Numbered from the stretch's first letter, positions 32,767 to 42,750 are shown. The stretch is DNA of 64,000 nucleotides from an uncultured Acidimicrobiaceae bacterium (GCA_947258375.1 CAMYIJ010000020.1:1-64000), one strand, 5' to 3'. Notes: generated by a model not told the origin, from the sequence alone. Made by a program: numbers and translations.

Positions 32767-33942
32767 ATGAGGATCTTGGTTCTCGGCTACGGAATGCAGG
32801 GTCGGGCGGTGGCACACGATCTCGTCACCCACCCGGACGTGACAAGTGTGGTGTGCGCCGATACTGAGGTTGACCGGACAAAATCAGAGCTCGCAGTGCT
32901 GGGGAGTACGAAGGCTGAGGCGCGGGCCCTCGATGCGGCCGACCCGACCGCGCTGGCCGATCTGCTTGCCGACGGATACGACGTTGTCGTCGACACCTTG
33001 CCCTTACGGTTCGTCCGCCCCGTCGCCGAAGCCGCGATCGCGGCGGGTGTCCATGTGGTCAACACCAACTACGACGACTACCTGCGCGGTCTCGACGGTC
33101 CGGCCCGAGCCGCCGGAGTGGCCATCCTGCCGGAAATGGGACTCGATCCTGGAATCGATCTGCTGATGGGTGCCGAGGCAGTACGGCGCTTTGATTCGGT
33201 TACCCACCTCAGGAGCTACGGCAGCGGCATCCCGGCGCCGGGTGATGACAACAACCCGCTCCGCTACCGCATCAGCTGGACATGGGCCGGCGTGCTCGAC
33301 TCCTATACCCGCCCGGCTCGGTTAGTGCGCAACGGTGAGGTTGTCGAGATTCCGGGAGACAACGTGTTCGATGAGGAGCACGGCCACACCGTGGAGGTCG
33401 AGCCGTTCGGGTTGCTCGAGGCGGCTCCCAACGGCGACGCCGCCAAGTACGCCGACCGTTTTGGCATCGCCGACACCGCGGTGGAAGTGGGCCGCTACAC
33501 ACTTCGATACCCCGGGCACGGCGCCATGTGGCGCCGGCTGACGGCTTTAGGCCTCCTGGGGAACGAGCCGATCGCGACGCTGGGCAGTGTGACGCCGCGA
33601 GACTTCATGATTGAGCATCTCGGGCCGCGACTCCAGTACGACGCCGGTCAGCGTGACGCGGTGATATTGCGGGTCGAAGCCGAGGGCACCGGGGGCCCGG
33701 CCGGCGGACTGACCCTGGATCTCGTTGATTTCAGGGACCTCGAGACCGGTCTGTTCGCCATGAACCGGACGGTGGGTTTCGCCGCCGGCATCGCCGCCCG
33801 GATGATCGCGTCGGGCACCATCTCCGGCCGCGGCATCCTCTCCCCCATCCGCGATGTCCCCTGGCAGCCCTTCGTGACGGCACTCGAACAGCGCGGCATC
33901 GCCATCGTGGAGTCGCCTCTCGGCCCGGCCGAAATGCCCTAG
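32767..33942 (+). CDS. Saccharopine dehydrogenase-like NAD(P)-binding protein
   Basis: A 391-residue protein with an N-terminal Rossmann motif ILVLGYGMQGRAVAHDL, VDTLPLRFVRPVAEAAIAAG and a GLDPGIDLLMGAEAVRRF segment, then the saccharopine dehydrogenase C-terminal domain (SYGSGIPAPGDDNNPLRYRI). Related enzymes include saccharopine and carboxynorspermidine dehydrogenases; the exact reaction cannot be told. It stands alone, followed by the ABC exporter genes after 67 bp. Confidence 0.85.
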   Translation: MRILVLGYGMQGRAVAHDLVTHPDVTSVVCADTEVDRTKSELAVLGSTKAEARALDAADPTALADLLADGYDVVVDTLPLRFVRPVAEAAIAAGVHVVNTNYDDYLRGLDGPARAAGVAILPEMGLDPGIDLLMGAEAVRRFDSVTHLRSYGSGIPAPGDDNNPLRYRISWTWAGVLDSYTRPARLVRNGEVVEIPGDNVFDEEHGHTVEVEPFGLLEAAPNGDAAKYADRFGIADTAVEVGRYTLRYPGHGAMWRRLTALGLLGNEPIATLGSVTPRDFMIEHLGPRLQYDAGQRDAVILRVEAEGTGGPAGGLTLDLVDFRDLETGLFAMNRTVGFAAGIAARMIASGTISGRGILSPIRDVPWQPFVTALEQRGIAIVESPLGPAEMP

Positions 33943-34009
33943 CCGACCAATCCGGGCTTCGGTAGCGTTCGCGAGGTCGAGAAGGTTTCGCTCATCGAGA
34001 GGAGACGCT

Positions 34010-34873
34010 ATGTCCGACGCCGCCATCCGCGTGGAGGACGTCAGTTACTCCTACGGTGATATCGAGGCGGTCAAGGGAATCAGTTTCGAGGTGGCCGCTG
34101 GAGAGATCCTCGGCTTCCTGGGGCCGAACGGTGCCGGAAAGTCGACCACCATCAAGATCCTCACCGGGCAGCTCGCACCGAAGTCGGGGAAGGCCCAGGT
34201 GCTCGGTGCCGACGTCACGGCCGACGACCCGGCAATCCAGGCTCAGATCGGAGTGTGCTTCGAGGAGAAGAACCTCTACGACTCGATGTCGGCCCAGGAG
34301 AACCTGCGTTTCTTCGCCAGCCTCTTCGGCCTCAAGGACATCGATACCGCCGGGCTGCTCGCCAGGGTCGGGCTGGCCGATCGAGCGAAGGATCGGGTCA
34401 GCAAGTACTCAAAGGGAATGCGGCAGCGGCTCATGATGGCCAGAACCCTGGTCAACACACCGCGGGTGCTGTTCCTCGACGAGCCGACCGACGGGCTCGA
34501 CCCGGTGTCGTCGCAAGCGATTCGTGAGCTCATCAGGCAAGAGGCCGACCGCGGGGCCGCGGTATTGCTGACAACACATGACATGTTCGAAGCCGACGAT
34601 TTGTCCGACCGGGTGGCCTTCCTGAACGAGGGGAAGCTGTACGCCCTCGATACGCCCGAGAACCTGAAGCTGGCCCACGGCCGGCGCTCGGTGAAGGTTC
34701 GAATCAGAGAAGACGGTGAGATCACGGAACGCTCCATCTCGCTGACGGAGTCAGGGGCCGGAGACGAGCTCAAGGAGGCCGTCGGCGCCGCCGGGCTCAT
34801 GACCATCCACACCGAGGAGGCCTCGCTGGAGAACATCTTCATAGAGATGACGGGAAGGGGGCTCGCGGGATGA
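34010..34873 (+). CDS. ABC-2 type exporter, ATP-binding subunit
   Basis: A 287-residue ATPase: Walker A GPNGAGKST, Q loop near QIGVCFEEKN, signature YSKGMRQRLMMART (variant of LSGGQ), Walker B VLFLDEPTDGLDP and switch His in LLTTHDM. The C-terminal 80 residues are the regulatory tail of the DrrA/CcmA-like exporters. AGAGGAGACGCT precedes the ATG. ATGA overlap with the first permease. Confidence 0.94.
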   Translation: MSDAAIRVEDVSYSYGDIEAVKGISFEVAAGEILGFLGPNGAGKSTTIKILTGQLAPKSGKAQVLGADVTADDPAIQAQIGVCFEEKNLYDSMSAQENLRFFASLFGLKDIDTAGLLARVGLADRAKDRVSKYSKGMRQRLMMARTLVNTPRVLFLDEPTDGLDPVSSQAIRELIRQEADRGAAVLLTTHDMFEADDLSDRVAFLNEGKLYALDTPENLKLAHGRRSVKVRIREDGEITERSISLTESGAGDELKEAVGAAGLMTIHTEEASLENIFIEMTGRGLAG

Positions 34874-35997
34874 ACCGGCCGGTGTCCCGGTTCTCGATCA
34901 TTGCCTCGATAGTGCGCAAGGACATCGCCGAGTATGGACGGGACAAGCTGTGGGCGTTCCTTACTGTCATGGTGCTCGTCGTGGTGGTCGTGCTCTTCTG
35001 GCTGCTTCCCAACGACGTGAACGAGTCGATCCGCGTGGGCGTGTCCGGCCTGGAGGACTCGAGCGTGTTGACCGCGCTCGAGTCGGCTGAGGAAGAGGGG
35101 CTGCTGCTGGTGCCGTTCGCGACCGCGGCGGATCTCGAAGCAGTCGTCGCCGGCGATGCCACCCCGCCCGATCAGGACCAGGCCAAGACCGCGGTCGGAA
35201 TCGCATTCCCGGAAGACTTCCTGGCTGCAACCGCTGCCGGCGAGGCCACGGCGGTGACGGTCTTCATCGACGCCGCCGTCGCCGAAGAGATTCGCACGGC
35301 CATCACGAGTATCGTCCGCGAGCTGGCCTTTGCCGTCGCCGGCACCGAGCTGCCGGTCAGCACGCTGGCCGCCGACGAAGTCTTCGTCGTCCTCGGGGAG
35401 GACCGCCTCGGCAACCAGGCTTCGGCCCGCGACAGCTTCCGGCCGCTGCTCGTATTCCTGGTGCTCCTGATGGAGATGTTCATCATGGCGTCGTTGATCG
35501 CCAAGGAGATCCACGAGCGTACGGTGACGGCGCTACTGGTATCGCCGGCGACGGTCGGCGATGTGCTGGCGGCCAAAGGCATAACCGGCGCGCTGAGCGG
35601 GATGGCCCAGGCGGTGATCGTGCTGGTCGCGATCAACGCCCTGTCTGTGCAGCCGCTACTGATTCTCACGCTGATGCTGCTCGGCGCCGTGATGGTCTCC
35701 GGCACGGCGATGCTCGCCGGCTCGACCGGCAAGGACTTCATGAGCACCCTGTTCACCGGGATGCTCTTCATGATCCCCTTGATGATCCCGGCGTTCGCTG
35801 CTCTGTTCCCGGGAACCGCCTCGGCCTGGATACGGGCGCTGCCTTCCTACCCGCTCGTGCGAGGACTGGTCAACGTCGCCACGTTCGGTGACGGGTGGGC
35901 GGAGACCCTTCCCGAACTTGGCATGCTTCTGATGTGGTGCGTTGCGCTGTTCGCTCTGGGCTGGATGGTGCTGAAGAGAAAGGTGCAGACGCTGTGA
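34870..35997 (+). CDS. ABC-2 type exporter permease
   Basis: A 375-residue membrane subunit: one N-terminal segment (LWAFLTVMVLVVVVVLFWLL), a large extracytoplasmic domain (about 45-185), then five segments including LVFLVLLMEMFIMASLIAKE and the ABC-2 motif KEIHERTVTALLVSPATVGD. It overlaps both neighbours and pairs with the second permease, so the exporter is probably a heterodimer. Substrate unknown. Confidence 0.92.
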   Translation: MNRPVSRFSIIASIVRKDIAEYGRDKLWAFLTVMVLVVVVVLFWLLPNDVNESIRVGVSGLEDSSVLTALESAEEEGLLLVPFATAADLEAVVAGDATPPDQDQAKTAVGIAFPEDFLAATAAGEATAVTVFIDAAVAEEIRTAITSIVRELAFAVAGTELPVSTLAADEVFVVLGEDRLGNQASARDSFRPLLVFLVLLMEMFIMASLIAKEIHERTVTALLVSPATVGDVLAAKGITGALSGMAQAVIVLVAINALSVQPLLILTLMLLGAVMVSGTAMLAGSTGKDFMSTLFTGMLFMIPLMIPAFAALFPGTASAWIRALPSYPLVRGLVNVATFGDGWAETLPELGMLLMWCVALFALGWMVLKRKVQTL

Positions 35998-37058
35998 GCC
36001 TCTCGCGAATCCTCCTGGTCCTGCGCAAGGATCTCCAACTCGGCCCGCGGTCACCGATCTTCCTCTGGGTGCTGCTGCTGCCGGTCCTCATCACGCTGAT
36101 GCTCCAGGTGACGTTCGGCAATCTGTTCGACCCCAACCCGCGGCTTGGTGTCGTCGATCAGGGGGCATCGGATGTCACGACTGCGATCCAGGATCTCGAA
36201 GGGCTCGAGCTGACGCTGCTCAGCGACGTTGCCGACCTCAAGGACAAGGTCGAGTCCAACGATCTCGATGCCGGCCTGGTTCTCCAGCCCGGCTTCGACG
36301 GTGCAGTCAGGTCCGGAGCCAATCCCTCACTCGAGTTCTACGTCGGCGGCCAGAGCCTGGCCTCGAACCGCATCATCCTGGCGGTGACGGCAGTCGACCT
36401 GGTCCGGGACGTTGCGGGCACCGCCCCTCCGGTCGAAGTGGAAGTCGTGACCCTAGGTGAAGAAGGACTCCCGATCTCGGTGCGCCTGGTGCCGTTCATC
36501 GTGATGTACGCACTATTGGTCGCGGCGGTGTTCCTCCCCTCGTTCAGCCTGGCCGACGAGAGGGAGAACCGGACGCTCTCCGCGTTGACCGTCACCCCGG
36601 TCACCCTGGCTGAGGTGGTGACTGCCAAGGGCATTCTCGGCTTCCTGCTGGCCGGGGCCATGGCGGTCGTCACGCTGTGGCTCAACAGCGCGCTGACCGC
36701 CCAGCCGCTGGCGCTGATCGTCGTTCTGATCGTGGCTGCGGCGCTGCTGGTGGAGATCGGGCTCATCTACGGCACCGCCTCGAAGGACATTGCCGGCGTT
36801 TTTGCGCTCATCAAGGGGACCGGTTTCATCCTGCTGGCGCCGACCGCCTTCTACATCTTCACGGGCTGGCCGCAGTGGATTGCCAAGCTCTTCCCGACCT
36901 ATTGGGTGATCAACCCCGTGTACGAGGTGACGATCAACGACTCCGGGCTCAGCACGGTATGGGGCGAGCTGGCGATCGCGGCCGGGGTGATCGTGCTGCT
37001 TGCGTTCGTGGTGATGGTCCTGACGAGGAGGCTGCGCTCCAAGCTGGCGGCGACATGA
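35994..37058 (+). CDS. ABC-2 type exporter permease, second subunit
   Basis: A 354-residue paralogue of the preceding permease with the same layout: N-terminal segment (SPIFLWVLLLPVLITLML), extracytoplasmic domain, then DERENRTLSALTVTPVTLAE (ABC-2 motif) and further membrane segments. GTG 35994 overlaps the upstream stop (GTGA). The frame extends upstream over the other permease but that is a shadow. Confidence 0.92.
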   Translation: MSLSRILLVLRKDLQLGPRSPIFLWVLLLPVLITLMLQVTFGNLFDPNPRLGVVDQGASDVTTAIQDLEGLELTLLSDVADLKDKVESNDLDAGLVLQPGFDGAVRSGANPSLEFYVGGQSLASNRIILAVTAVDLVRDVAGTAPPVEVEVVTLGEEGLPISVRLVPFIVMYALLVAAVFLPSFSLADERENRTLSALTVTPVTLAEVVTAKGILGFLLAGAMAVVTLWLNSALTAQPLALIVVLIVAAALLVEIGLIYGTASKDIAGVFALIKGTGFILLAPTAFYIFTGWPQWIAKLFPTYWVINPVYEVTINDSGLSTVWGELAIAAGVIVLLAFVVMVLTRRLRSKLAAT

Positions 37059-37189
37059 AGGCAAGCGCCCACCACACCTACCAGGGCTCATGTCAAACGG
37101 GCCGCCAGCCGCTTGCAGGCGACCTGAACCGGGGTCGCGAGCCGGCTCGAAATGCAAAACCGATCTCCGGACAACCAATGGGGGTTGCG

Positions 37190-37927
37190 ATGTATGAAAC
37201 GAAAACCGAGCTATTCAAAGTGATGTACAGCTGCCGGGCGATGCGCCGCCTCCGCCCCGACCCGGTGCCTGAGGAAGTGTTGCTGGGGCTTGTTGAAGCG
37301 GCGACACAGGCGCCGAGCACCGGCAACGGCCAGAACTGGCGGTTCGTCATCGTCCGCGACCGCGATGTCATAGCGCGGATGGCCGAGCCGTGGAGGCGGG
37401 GCAACGCGTTCCTCACCGAGACCGCAATGGCGATGCCGGCCCGGCCCGGCGAGGACATCGACCAACGGAGACGGACGCTACGGGCGGCCACGTACCTGGC
37501 GCAACACCTCACGGAGGTGCCCGCCCTGATCTGCGTTTGTGTCCGGCACGATCCACTCGCCGAAAAGGCGGCCCGCAGCCGGGCGACATTCCGCGCCGGG
37601 CTCCGCCACCTCGGACTGTGGCGGATGGTCCGGCTGGCGTTTCGGGCTCGGGCCAACACCGAACAGGAGCTGTGGGCGACCGCCTACCCGGCAGTCCAGA
37701 ACCTGTTGCTGGCGGCGCGGGCCATGGAGTTGGGCGCCGCCCTGACAATGCCCCTGGTGCTGGCGCCCAAGGGGACCTACGAGAAGATCCTCGGGATTCC
37801 CAGGGGAACGCTGCTGGCAGCGGTGATCCCCGTCGGATATCCGCAAGGACGATTCGGGCCGGTCACCCGTCGGCCTGTAGAGACGTTCGTCTCGTGGGAC
37901 CGTTACAGGGAACCGGCTCTGAGTTGA
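37190..37927 (+). CDS. Nitroreductase-family flavoprotein
   Basis: A 245-residue protein: SCRAMRRLRPDPVPEEVLL with the FMN-binding RRxRPD motif, AATQAPSTGNGQNWRFVIV, and GAALTMPLVLAPKGTYEKIL, LGIPRGTLLAAVIPVGYP near the C-terminus. FMN-dependent reductases of this group act on nitro compounds, quinones or F420-like cofactors. ATG 37190 follows a GGGGG ribosome site; ATG 37178 is possible. It converges with the aldehyde dehydrogenase at 37930. Confidence 0.9.
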   Translation: MYETKTELFKVMYSCRAMRRLRPDPVPEEVLLGLVEAATQAPSTGNGQNWRFVIVRDRDVIARMAEPWRRGNAFLTETAMAMPARPGEDIDQRRRTLRAATYLAQHLTEVPALICVCVRHDPLAEKAARSRATFRAGLRHLGLWRMVRLAFRARANTEQELWATAYPAVQNLLLAARAMELGAALTMPLVLAPKGTYEKILGIPRGTLLAAVIPVGYPQGRFGPVTRRPVETFVSWDRYREPALS

Positions 37928-37929
37928 AG

Positions 37930-39375
37930 TCAGTCCTCGGCGGGCCGCCATCCGCTGATTGCCTTCACCTCGAGGAATTCCTCGAGGCCCCACTGGCCCC
38001 CCTCGCGTCCGTTCCCGGAGTGCCCGTAGCCCCCAAATGGCGAACCGGCCGGGAGAAGCTGGCCGTTCATTTCGACCATGCCGGAGCGCAGCTGTTTGGC
38101 GACGCGGCGGGCCCGTTCGAGATCCTGGGTCTGGACGTAGTTCGTCAGACCGTACGCCGTGTCGTTGGCGATTTCGATTGCCTCTTCCTCGCTGTCGAAA
38201 GACAGGATGGATAGAACCGGCCCGAAGATCTCCTCACGGGCGATCGACATGTCGGGGGTGACGTCGGCAAACACCGTCGGACGAACGAAGTAGCCGCGCT
38301 CGTGGCCCTCGGGCCTTCCCAACCCGCCGGCGATGAGCCGGGCGCCCTCGTCGATACCGGTCTTGATGAGGCGTTGGATCTTGTCGAATTGCGCTTCCGA
38401 AGCCACCGGTCCGATGTGGCGCCCCTCATTCGAGGACAGATCGACGGCGGTCTGATCGGCCACTGCGGCCGCCGTCTCGACCGCCTGCTCGTACGCGGAC
38501 CGCTCCACCAGCATTCGCGTCGGGGCATTGCACGATTGGCCGCTGTTGATGAAGCAGCCCCGCACTCCCCTCGTAACGGCCTTTTCGTCGGCGTCGGCGA
38601 AGACGATGTTGGCGCCCTTGCCGCCGAGTTCGAGGGCGACTCGCTTGACCGTGTCCGCGGCGTTTTTCGTGATGGCGATCCCGGCTCGGGTCGAGCCTGT
38701 GAACGAAACCATGTCAACGCCGGGGTGGCCGGTCAGCTGGGAGCCGACACCGGCACCGTCACCGTTGACGAGGTTGAACACGCCCGCGGGGAATCCGGCG
38801 GCGTCGATCATCTCGGCCAGCAACATTGAAGACAGCGGTGCGATCTCCGATGGCTTGAGGACGACGGTACACCCGGACCCCAGCGCCGGCGCCACCTTGA
38901 GCGTCACCTGGTTCATCGGCCAATTCCATGGCGTGATCAGGGCCGCTACTCCTGCCGGTTCGTAGATGATCTCCGTGGTCGGGGCATGGGAGCTCAACTG
39001 ATGTTCGAATTCGAACTCCTTGAGTACCCGGATAAAGGCCTTGATGTGGCCGGCACCGACACCCACCTGGGCGGTCTTGGCAAGGGACACGGGGGCGCCC
39101 ATCTCGAGGGATATCGCCTCTGCCATCTCCTCGGACCGCTCCTTGTAGATGCCGAAGAAGGCCTCGAGCAGCTCGATCCGCTCGGCGACAGACGACTGGC
39201 CCCAGCTGGAAAGAGCATTGCGGGCGGCGGCTACCGAGGCATCCGTGTCGGCCTGATCGCCAAACGAGATCACGGCGCATGGTTCGCCGGTCGATGGGTT
39301 GATGACCTCGTGGTCACGGGCCATCGCCGGCGAAACCCAGGCTCCGTTGATGTAGAAACTACGCCGATCGAGCAT
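37930..39375 (-). CDS. NAD(P)-dependent aldehyde dehydrogenase
   Basis: A 481-residue aldehyde dehydrogenase of standard type: AALITPWNWPMNQVTLKV, VSFTGSTRAGIAI, catalytic Glu in VALELGGKGANIV, catalytic Cys in INSGQSCNAPTRM, EEIFGPVLSILSF and SPFGGYGHSGNGREGG. ATG 39375 is preceded by GGAGGAGACGAG; the open frame upstream to 39462 is not needed. It is only distantly related to the one at 18446, which has divergent motifs. Substrate unknown. Confidence 0.94.
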   Translation of the reverse strand: MLDRRSFYINGAWVSPAMARDHEVINPSTGEPCAVISFGDQADTDASVAAARNALSSWGQSSVAERIELLEAFFGIYKERSEEMAEAISLEMGAPVSLAKTAQVGVGAGHIKAFIRVLKEFEFEHQLSSHAPTTEIIYEPAGVAALITPWNWPMNQVTLKVAPALGSGCTVVLKPSEIAPLSSMLLAEMIDAAGFPAGVFNLVNGDGAGVGSQLTGHPGVDMVSFTGSTRAGIAITKNAADTVKRVALELGGKGANIVFADADEKAVTRGVRGCFINSGQSCNAPTRMLVERSAYEQAVETAAAVADQTAVDLSSNEGRHIGPVASEAQFDKIQRLIKTGIDEGARLIAGGLGRPEGHERGYFVRPTVFADVTPDMSIAREEIFGPVLSILSFDSEEEAIEIANDTAYGLTNYVQTQDLERARRVAKQLRSGMVEMNGQLLPAGSPFGGYGHSGNGREGGQWGLEEFLEVKAISGWRPAED

Positions 39376-39639
39376 CTCGTCTCCTCCGTCCGTCCGAGCG
39401 GGTCTCATGATCCAGTCGTGGTCGATGAGACGAACATCGTACTCGGAGCGGATCCCTTTCAACTCCCCTGGTTTGCCCGCGACAACCTCTTGAATACTGG
39501 CGCCGCGGGCCGACAGGGGGGAATAGAAGCAACTGCGTTGGGGTGACTGTTGGCTTGGCCGACCTGGCCCGGCTGCGTTTCCTCGTCATGCACCTGGCTT
39601 TGGTTTGAAATTGACGACGCGGCACAAAGGAGACCGGAC

Positions 39640-40278
39640 ATGAACAAGAAGAGCGGATTGGACGGCATCTTCACGATACGTCGTCGAGCGCGCAGGCAGA
39701 GCTTGGCACCAATGGCCCGGATCGTGGGTGTGACGGCGGCACTGCTCATTGTGAGCCTGGCTGTCATCACCAGCTCCGTGGCCGTCTTCAGTGACACCAC
39801 GGACAACACCACGAACTCATTCACTGCCGGAGATGTGGACCTGGTCGACGATGACTCGGCTTCGACGATGTTCACAGTCACCAACAGGGAGCCCGGGGAA
39901 CCGGCCGTTGACTGCATCGTGGTGACCTACCAGGGCAGCATTCCTGATCCCTCGGGAGTCAAGATCTATTCCGGTGGCTATACCGACTCCGGTGACTTCG
40001 ACACCTACCTGAACCTCACCATCGAAGAGGGCACTGGCGGATCGTTCGGCAACTGCGCCGGCTTCACGCTGCAGAACGCCATCGAAACTGGCGGCACCCT
40101 CTCCGACTTCGATACCGACCACACCAGCTACGCGACCGGCGCCGGCGTGTGGGACCCAGCCGCGACACCTGAGTCGAAGACATATCGGATCACGGCGGAG
40201 CTCGACTCAGCCGCTCCGAACGCCGAGCAGGGCGAATCGGTCACCGCGCTCACCTTCACCTGGGAAGTCCAGAACTAG
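39640..40278 (+). CDS. TasA/camelysin-like secreted protein with SipW-type signal peptide
   Basis: A 212-residue secreted protein. After a basic N-terminus the membrane segment (VGVTAALLIVSLAVITSS) ends in VAVFSDTTDNTTNSFTAGDV, matching the SipW-type signal/cleavage consensus (AxFsDT...sNsftaG). The mature part is acidic and beta-rich with two cysteines (VDCIVVTY, FGNCAGF). TasA-like proteins form extracellular fibres. AAAGGAG precedes ATG 39640. The next gene codes a SipW-type signal peptidase, the expected processing enzyme. Confidence 0.85.
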   Translation: MNKKSGLDGIFTIRRRARRQSLAPMARIVGVTAALLIVSLAVITSSVAVFSDTTDNTTNSFTAGDVDLVDDDSASTMFTVTNREPGEPAVDCIVVTYQGSIPDPSGVKIYSGGYTDSGDFDTYLNLTIEEGTGGSFGNCAGFTLQNAIETGGTLSDFDTDHTSYATGAGVWDPAATPESKTYRITAELDSAAPNAEQGESVTALTFTWEVQN

Positions 40279-40304
40279 GCCCACCAAATCGTACGGCCGG
40301 CGTC

Positions 40305-41774
40305 GTGGCCGCCTCCGCAGCGAGAGCCGAGAAGGCCCGATTCACCATCGGGCTCTTCTCGCTTATGGGAATCACGGCGCTGCTGTGCCTGCTTGTCTGG
40401 GCCGTCGTTGTACCACTGGCGCTGGGCTGGTCTTCCGTGGCCGTGCTGTCGGGTTCGATGGAGCCCGGAATCGAAGCCGGCGACGTGGTGGTGACCAGCC
40501 CGCACGATGGCACCGGGCTCGGCCCCGGCACGGTGATCGTGTTCAAGAACCCGGCGGGAGAGGGACAGATCACCCATCGGATTGTCGATATCGCCCCGAC
40601 CGGCGAGTACGTGACCCGTGGTGATCGCAATGGTCGTGTCGATTCCGATCCGGTGACCGCCGATCAAGTTGTCGGCGTCGGCCGCATCCTGGTTCCCTTC
40701 GTCGGCAAGCCGTACGCGTGGGTCTACGCCGGAGCCTGGCTCAATCTGGTGCTGGCAGGGATCATGGCGGCAGCTGCGTTCTGGACGGCACGCTGGGCGC
40801 TTCTCGATCGATTCAACCCTTGGCGCGAGCCAGGGGAGACGGTCCAACCGGCGGGCCTCGCTCTGCGAGTCAGTCGCGCCGACATGTCCGCACTCGTCGT
40901 CGTGCTTCTTGTCGGTTCGGTCGTCACCGGGACCGGCTCGACTGCCGCCTTCGCCGCCACGACGGGTAACGGAACCAACTCCTGGACCGCCGATGTCCTG
41001 CAAGCTCCCACAAGCGTCACGGCCACCGACGGGTCGACGATCACGATCGACTGGACGGCCACCGCGGACACGTACGCCACGGGTCACCGGGTGCTACGCG
41101 CTTCGTCCCCGGGCGGGCCGTACTCCCAGATCGCCCAGGTCACCCCCCGGACCACAACCACCTACGACGATACACCCGCCACCGGCCTCTACTACTACGT
41201 GGTCCGGGCGTATTACCAGAACTGGGAGAGCGGCAACAGCAACGAAGCGGACGGGTATACCGGCACCAGGGCTACTTATGGCTCCACGGCTGACACCTGG
41301 GGGGAAGAGGACAGACCGAACGACAACTACGGCACAGACACCGAGATGGTCACACAATCGGGGAACAACTCAAAGAACGGCAGGAGTTTCGTCGAGTTCG
41401 ACGTGTCGGGCATTCCAGGTGGGTCGACCGTCGATTCAGCCACGCTGACGCTCTGCCCGGACAAGGATCCGACCTCGGCTCGGACCTACGACGTCCATCG
41501 CGTATCGGCCAGCTGGGTGGAGACAACGCTCACCTGGAACAACCAACCATCCGTGGCGGCGTCGGCAACGGACAGCCAGACCCAACCAGGCAGCTTGACA
41601 TGCACCACGTGGACCGTGACCGCAGATGTCCAGGCCTGGGTTGACGGCACAGCCAACAACGGATGGCGAGTGTCCGATGATGACGAAGGCAATGGAAACG
41701 TCTCAACCGAGTACAAGACCCGGGAACACGCCGACACCGCCGACCGGCCTCTGCTAGAGGTCATGTACCGCTAG
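40305..41774 (+). CDS. SipW/ER-type signal peptidase I fused to FN3 and DNRLRE-like secreted region
   Basis: Residues 1-170: S26 signal peptidase with membrane segment, catalytic Ser in VLSGSMEPGIEAGD, and THRIVDI with the His that replaces Lys in the ER/SipW subgroup, then GDRNGRVDSDPV. A further membrane segment (about 140-165). Residues 192-219 are another hydrophobic segment ending STAAFAATTGNGTNSWTAD, which looks like a SipW-type cleavage region similar to the upstream TasA-like protein. Then a fibronectin-III-like domain (about 230-315) and a DNRLRE-like beta domain (about 320-489: STADTWGEEDRPNDNYGT). The fusion suggests a peptidase that carries its own substrate. GTG 40305 has no clear ribosome site. 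Confidence 0.82.
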   Translation: MAASAARAEKARFTIGLFSLMGITALLCLLVWAVVVPLALGWSSVAVLSGSMEPGIEAGDVVVTSPHDGTGLGPGTVIVFKNPAGEGQITHRIVDIAPTGEYVTRGDRNGRVDSDPVTADQVVGVGRILVPFVGKPYAWVYAGAWLNLVLAGIMAAAAFWTARWALLDRFNPWREPGETVQPAGLALRVSRADMSALVVVLLVGSVVTGTGSTAAFAATTGNGTNSWTADVLQAPTSVTATDGSTITIDWTATADTYATGHRVLRASSPGGPYSQIAQVTPRTTTTYDDTPATGLYYYVVRAYYQNWESGNSNEADGYTGTRATYGSTADTWGEEDRPNDNYGTDTEMVTQSGNNSKNGRSFVEFDVSGIPGGSTVDSATLTLCPDKDPTSARTYDVHRVSASWVETTLTWNNQPSVAASATDSQTQPGSLTCTTWTVTADVQAWVDGTANNGWRVSDDDEGNGNVSTEYKTREHADTADRPLLEVMYR

Positions 41775-41892
41775 CGGCCTCCCGCGATTTGGCTCCTGTG
41801 GCACATGCGTTACTGTCGAAGCAGATCGTCTCGCAGCATGAGGACCGCCGCTTGACTTCGCAGGCCGCCCTACCCAACCTCGAAAGGATCCC

Positions 41893-42747
41893 ATGAGCAT
41901 TGCCGATGCCCTGAGCGCAACGCCGGTTTCGAGCGTGGACCTGACGCGCTATGTGGCCGTTCCGGCGAACGTCTCGGTCGGCGAGACGGTGGGCCTGATG
42001 TGCGCCGCCGGCCGCTCCTCGGCGTGTGTGGTCGACGACGAGCAGCTGGTTGGTGTTTTCACGCAGCGCGACATCCTGCAGCGCGTCATCGGTCGGCCCG
42101 CTTCCTGGCATCGGCCGATCACCGAGGAAATGACGCAGCCGGTTCACACCGTGAGAAATGAGGCCAGCGTCGCCGACGGCCTGACGATCATGAATGACCG
42201 GTGGGTCCGCAGCGTTCCGGTGCTCGACTACGACGATCGGCTTGTCGGCAACCTTTCGTTCTATACGGTTGTCGGCACTATCGGCAACCTGCTGACTTCA
42301 CGGATCTCGGGGAGCATCGGCGAGGCCACCGTCCACCATGGGCTGACAATGGTCGACTTCACCGGCCTCCATACGAGCCCCCCGGTGACCTTTCATGTGG
42401 ACGATCCCGTCGAATTGGCCATCCACCACATGCGGGTACGCGGGCTCGGCTCGGTCCTAGTGGTCGACGATCGGGAGAATCTCGTCGGAGAGCTGACAGA
42501 GTTCGACGTGCAGACCAAAGTCGGGTGCGTCGGCATCGACCTGACGGCCGCGACAGTCGAGGACGTGATGACGGCTAGCCCGATCTCATTGGACGCCAGG
42601 TCATCCATTGCCGACGCCATGCATGAGATCCTCGAACAGGAGGTATCGCACGTCCCACTCACCGGCGAGTCGGGTCGCCCCGTCGGCGTGGCTTCCTTTC
42701 GCGACATCGCCACGTTTGTCGAAACCAGCCTCGAGACTCTCGGCTGA
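41893..42747 (+). CDS. Protein with four CBS motifs
   Basis: A 284-residue protein made of two CBS pairs. Each CBS ends with a typical line such as QLVGVFTQRDILQRVIG, RLVGNLSFYTVVG, NLVGELTEFDVQTK and RPVGVASFRDIATFV. CBS pairs bind adenine nucleotides such as AMP, ATP or SAM and regulate partner proteins. No catalytic domain is attached. It is 3 bp before the MEMO-like gene and may regulate that protein. ATG preceded by GAAAGGATCCC. Confidence 0.9.
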   Translation: MSIADALSATPVSSVDLTRYVAVPANVSVGETVGLMCAAGRSSACVVDDEQLVGVFTQRDILQRVIGRPASWHRPITEEMTQPVHTVRNEASVADGLTIMNDRWVRSVPVLDYDDRLVGNLSFYTVVGTIGNLLTSRISGSIGEATVHHGLTMVDFTGLHTSPPVTFHVDDPVELAIHHMRVRGLGSVLVVDDRENLVGELTEFDVQTKVGCVGIDLTAATVEDVMTASPISLDARSSIADAMHEILEQEVSHVPLTGESGRPVGVASFRDIATFVETSLETLG

Positions 42748-42750
42748 GCC

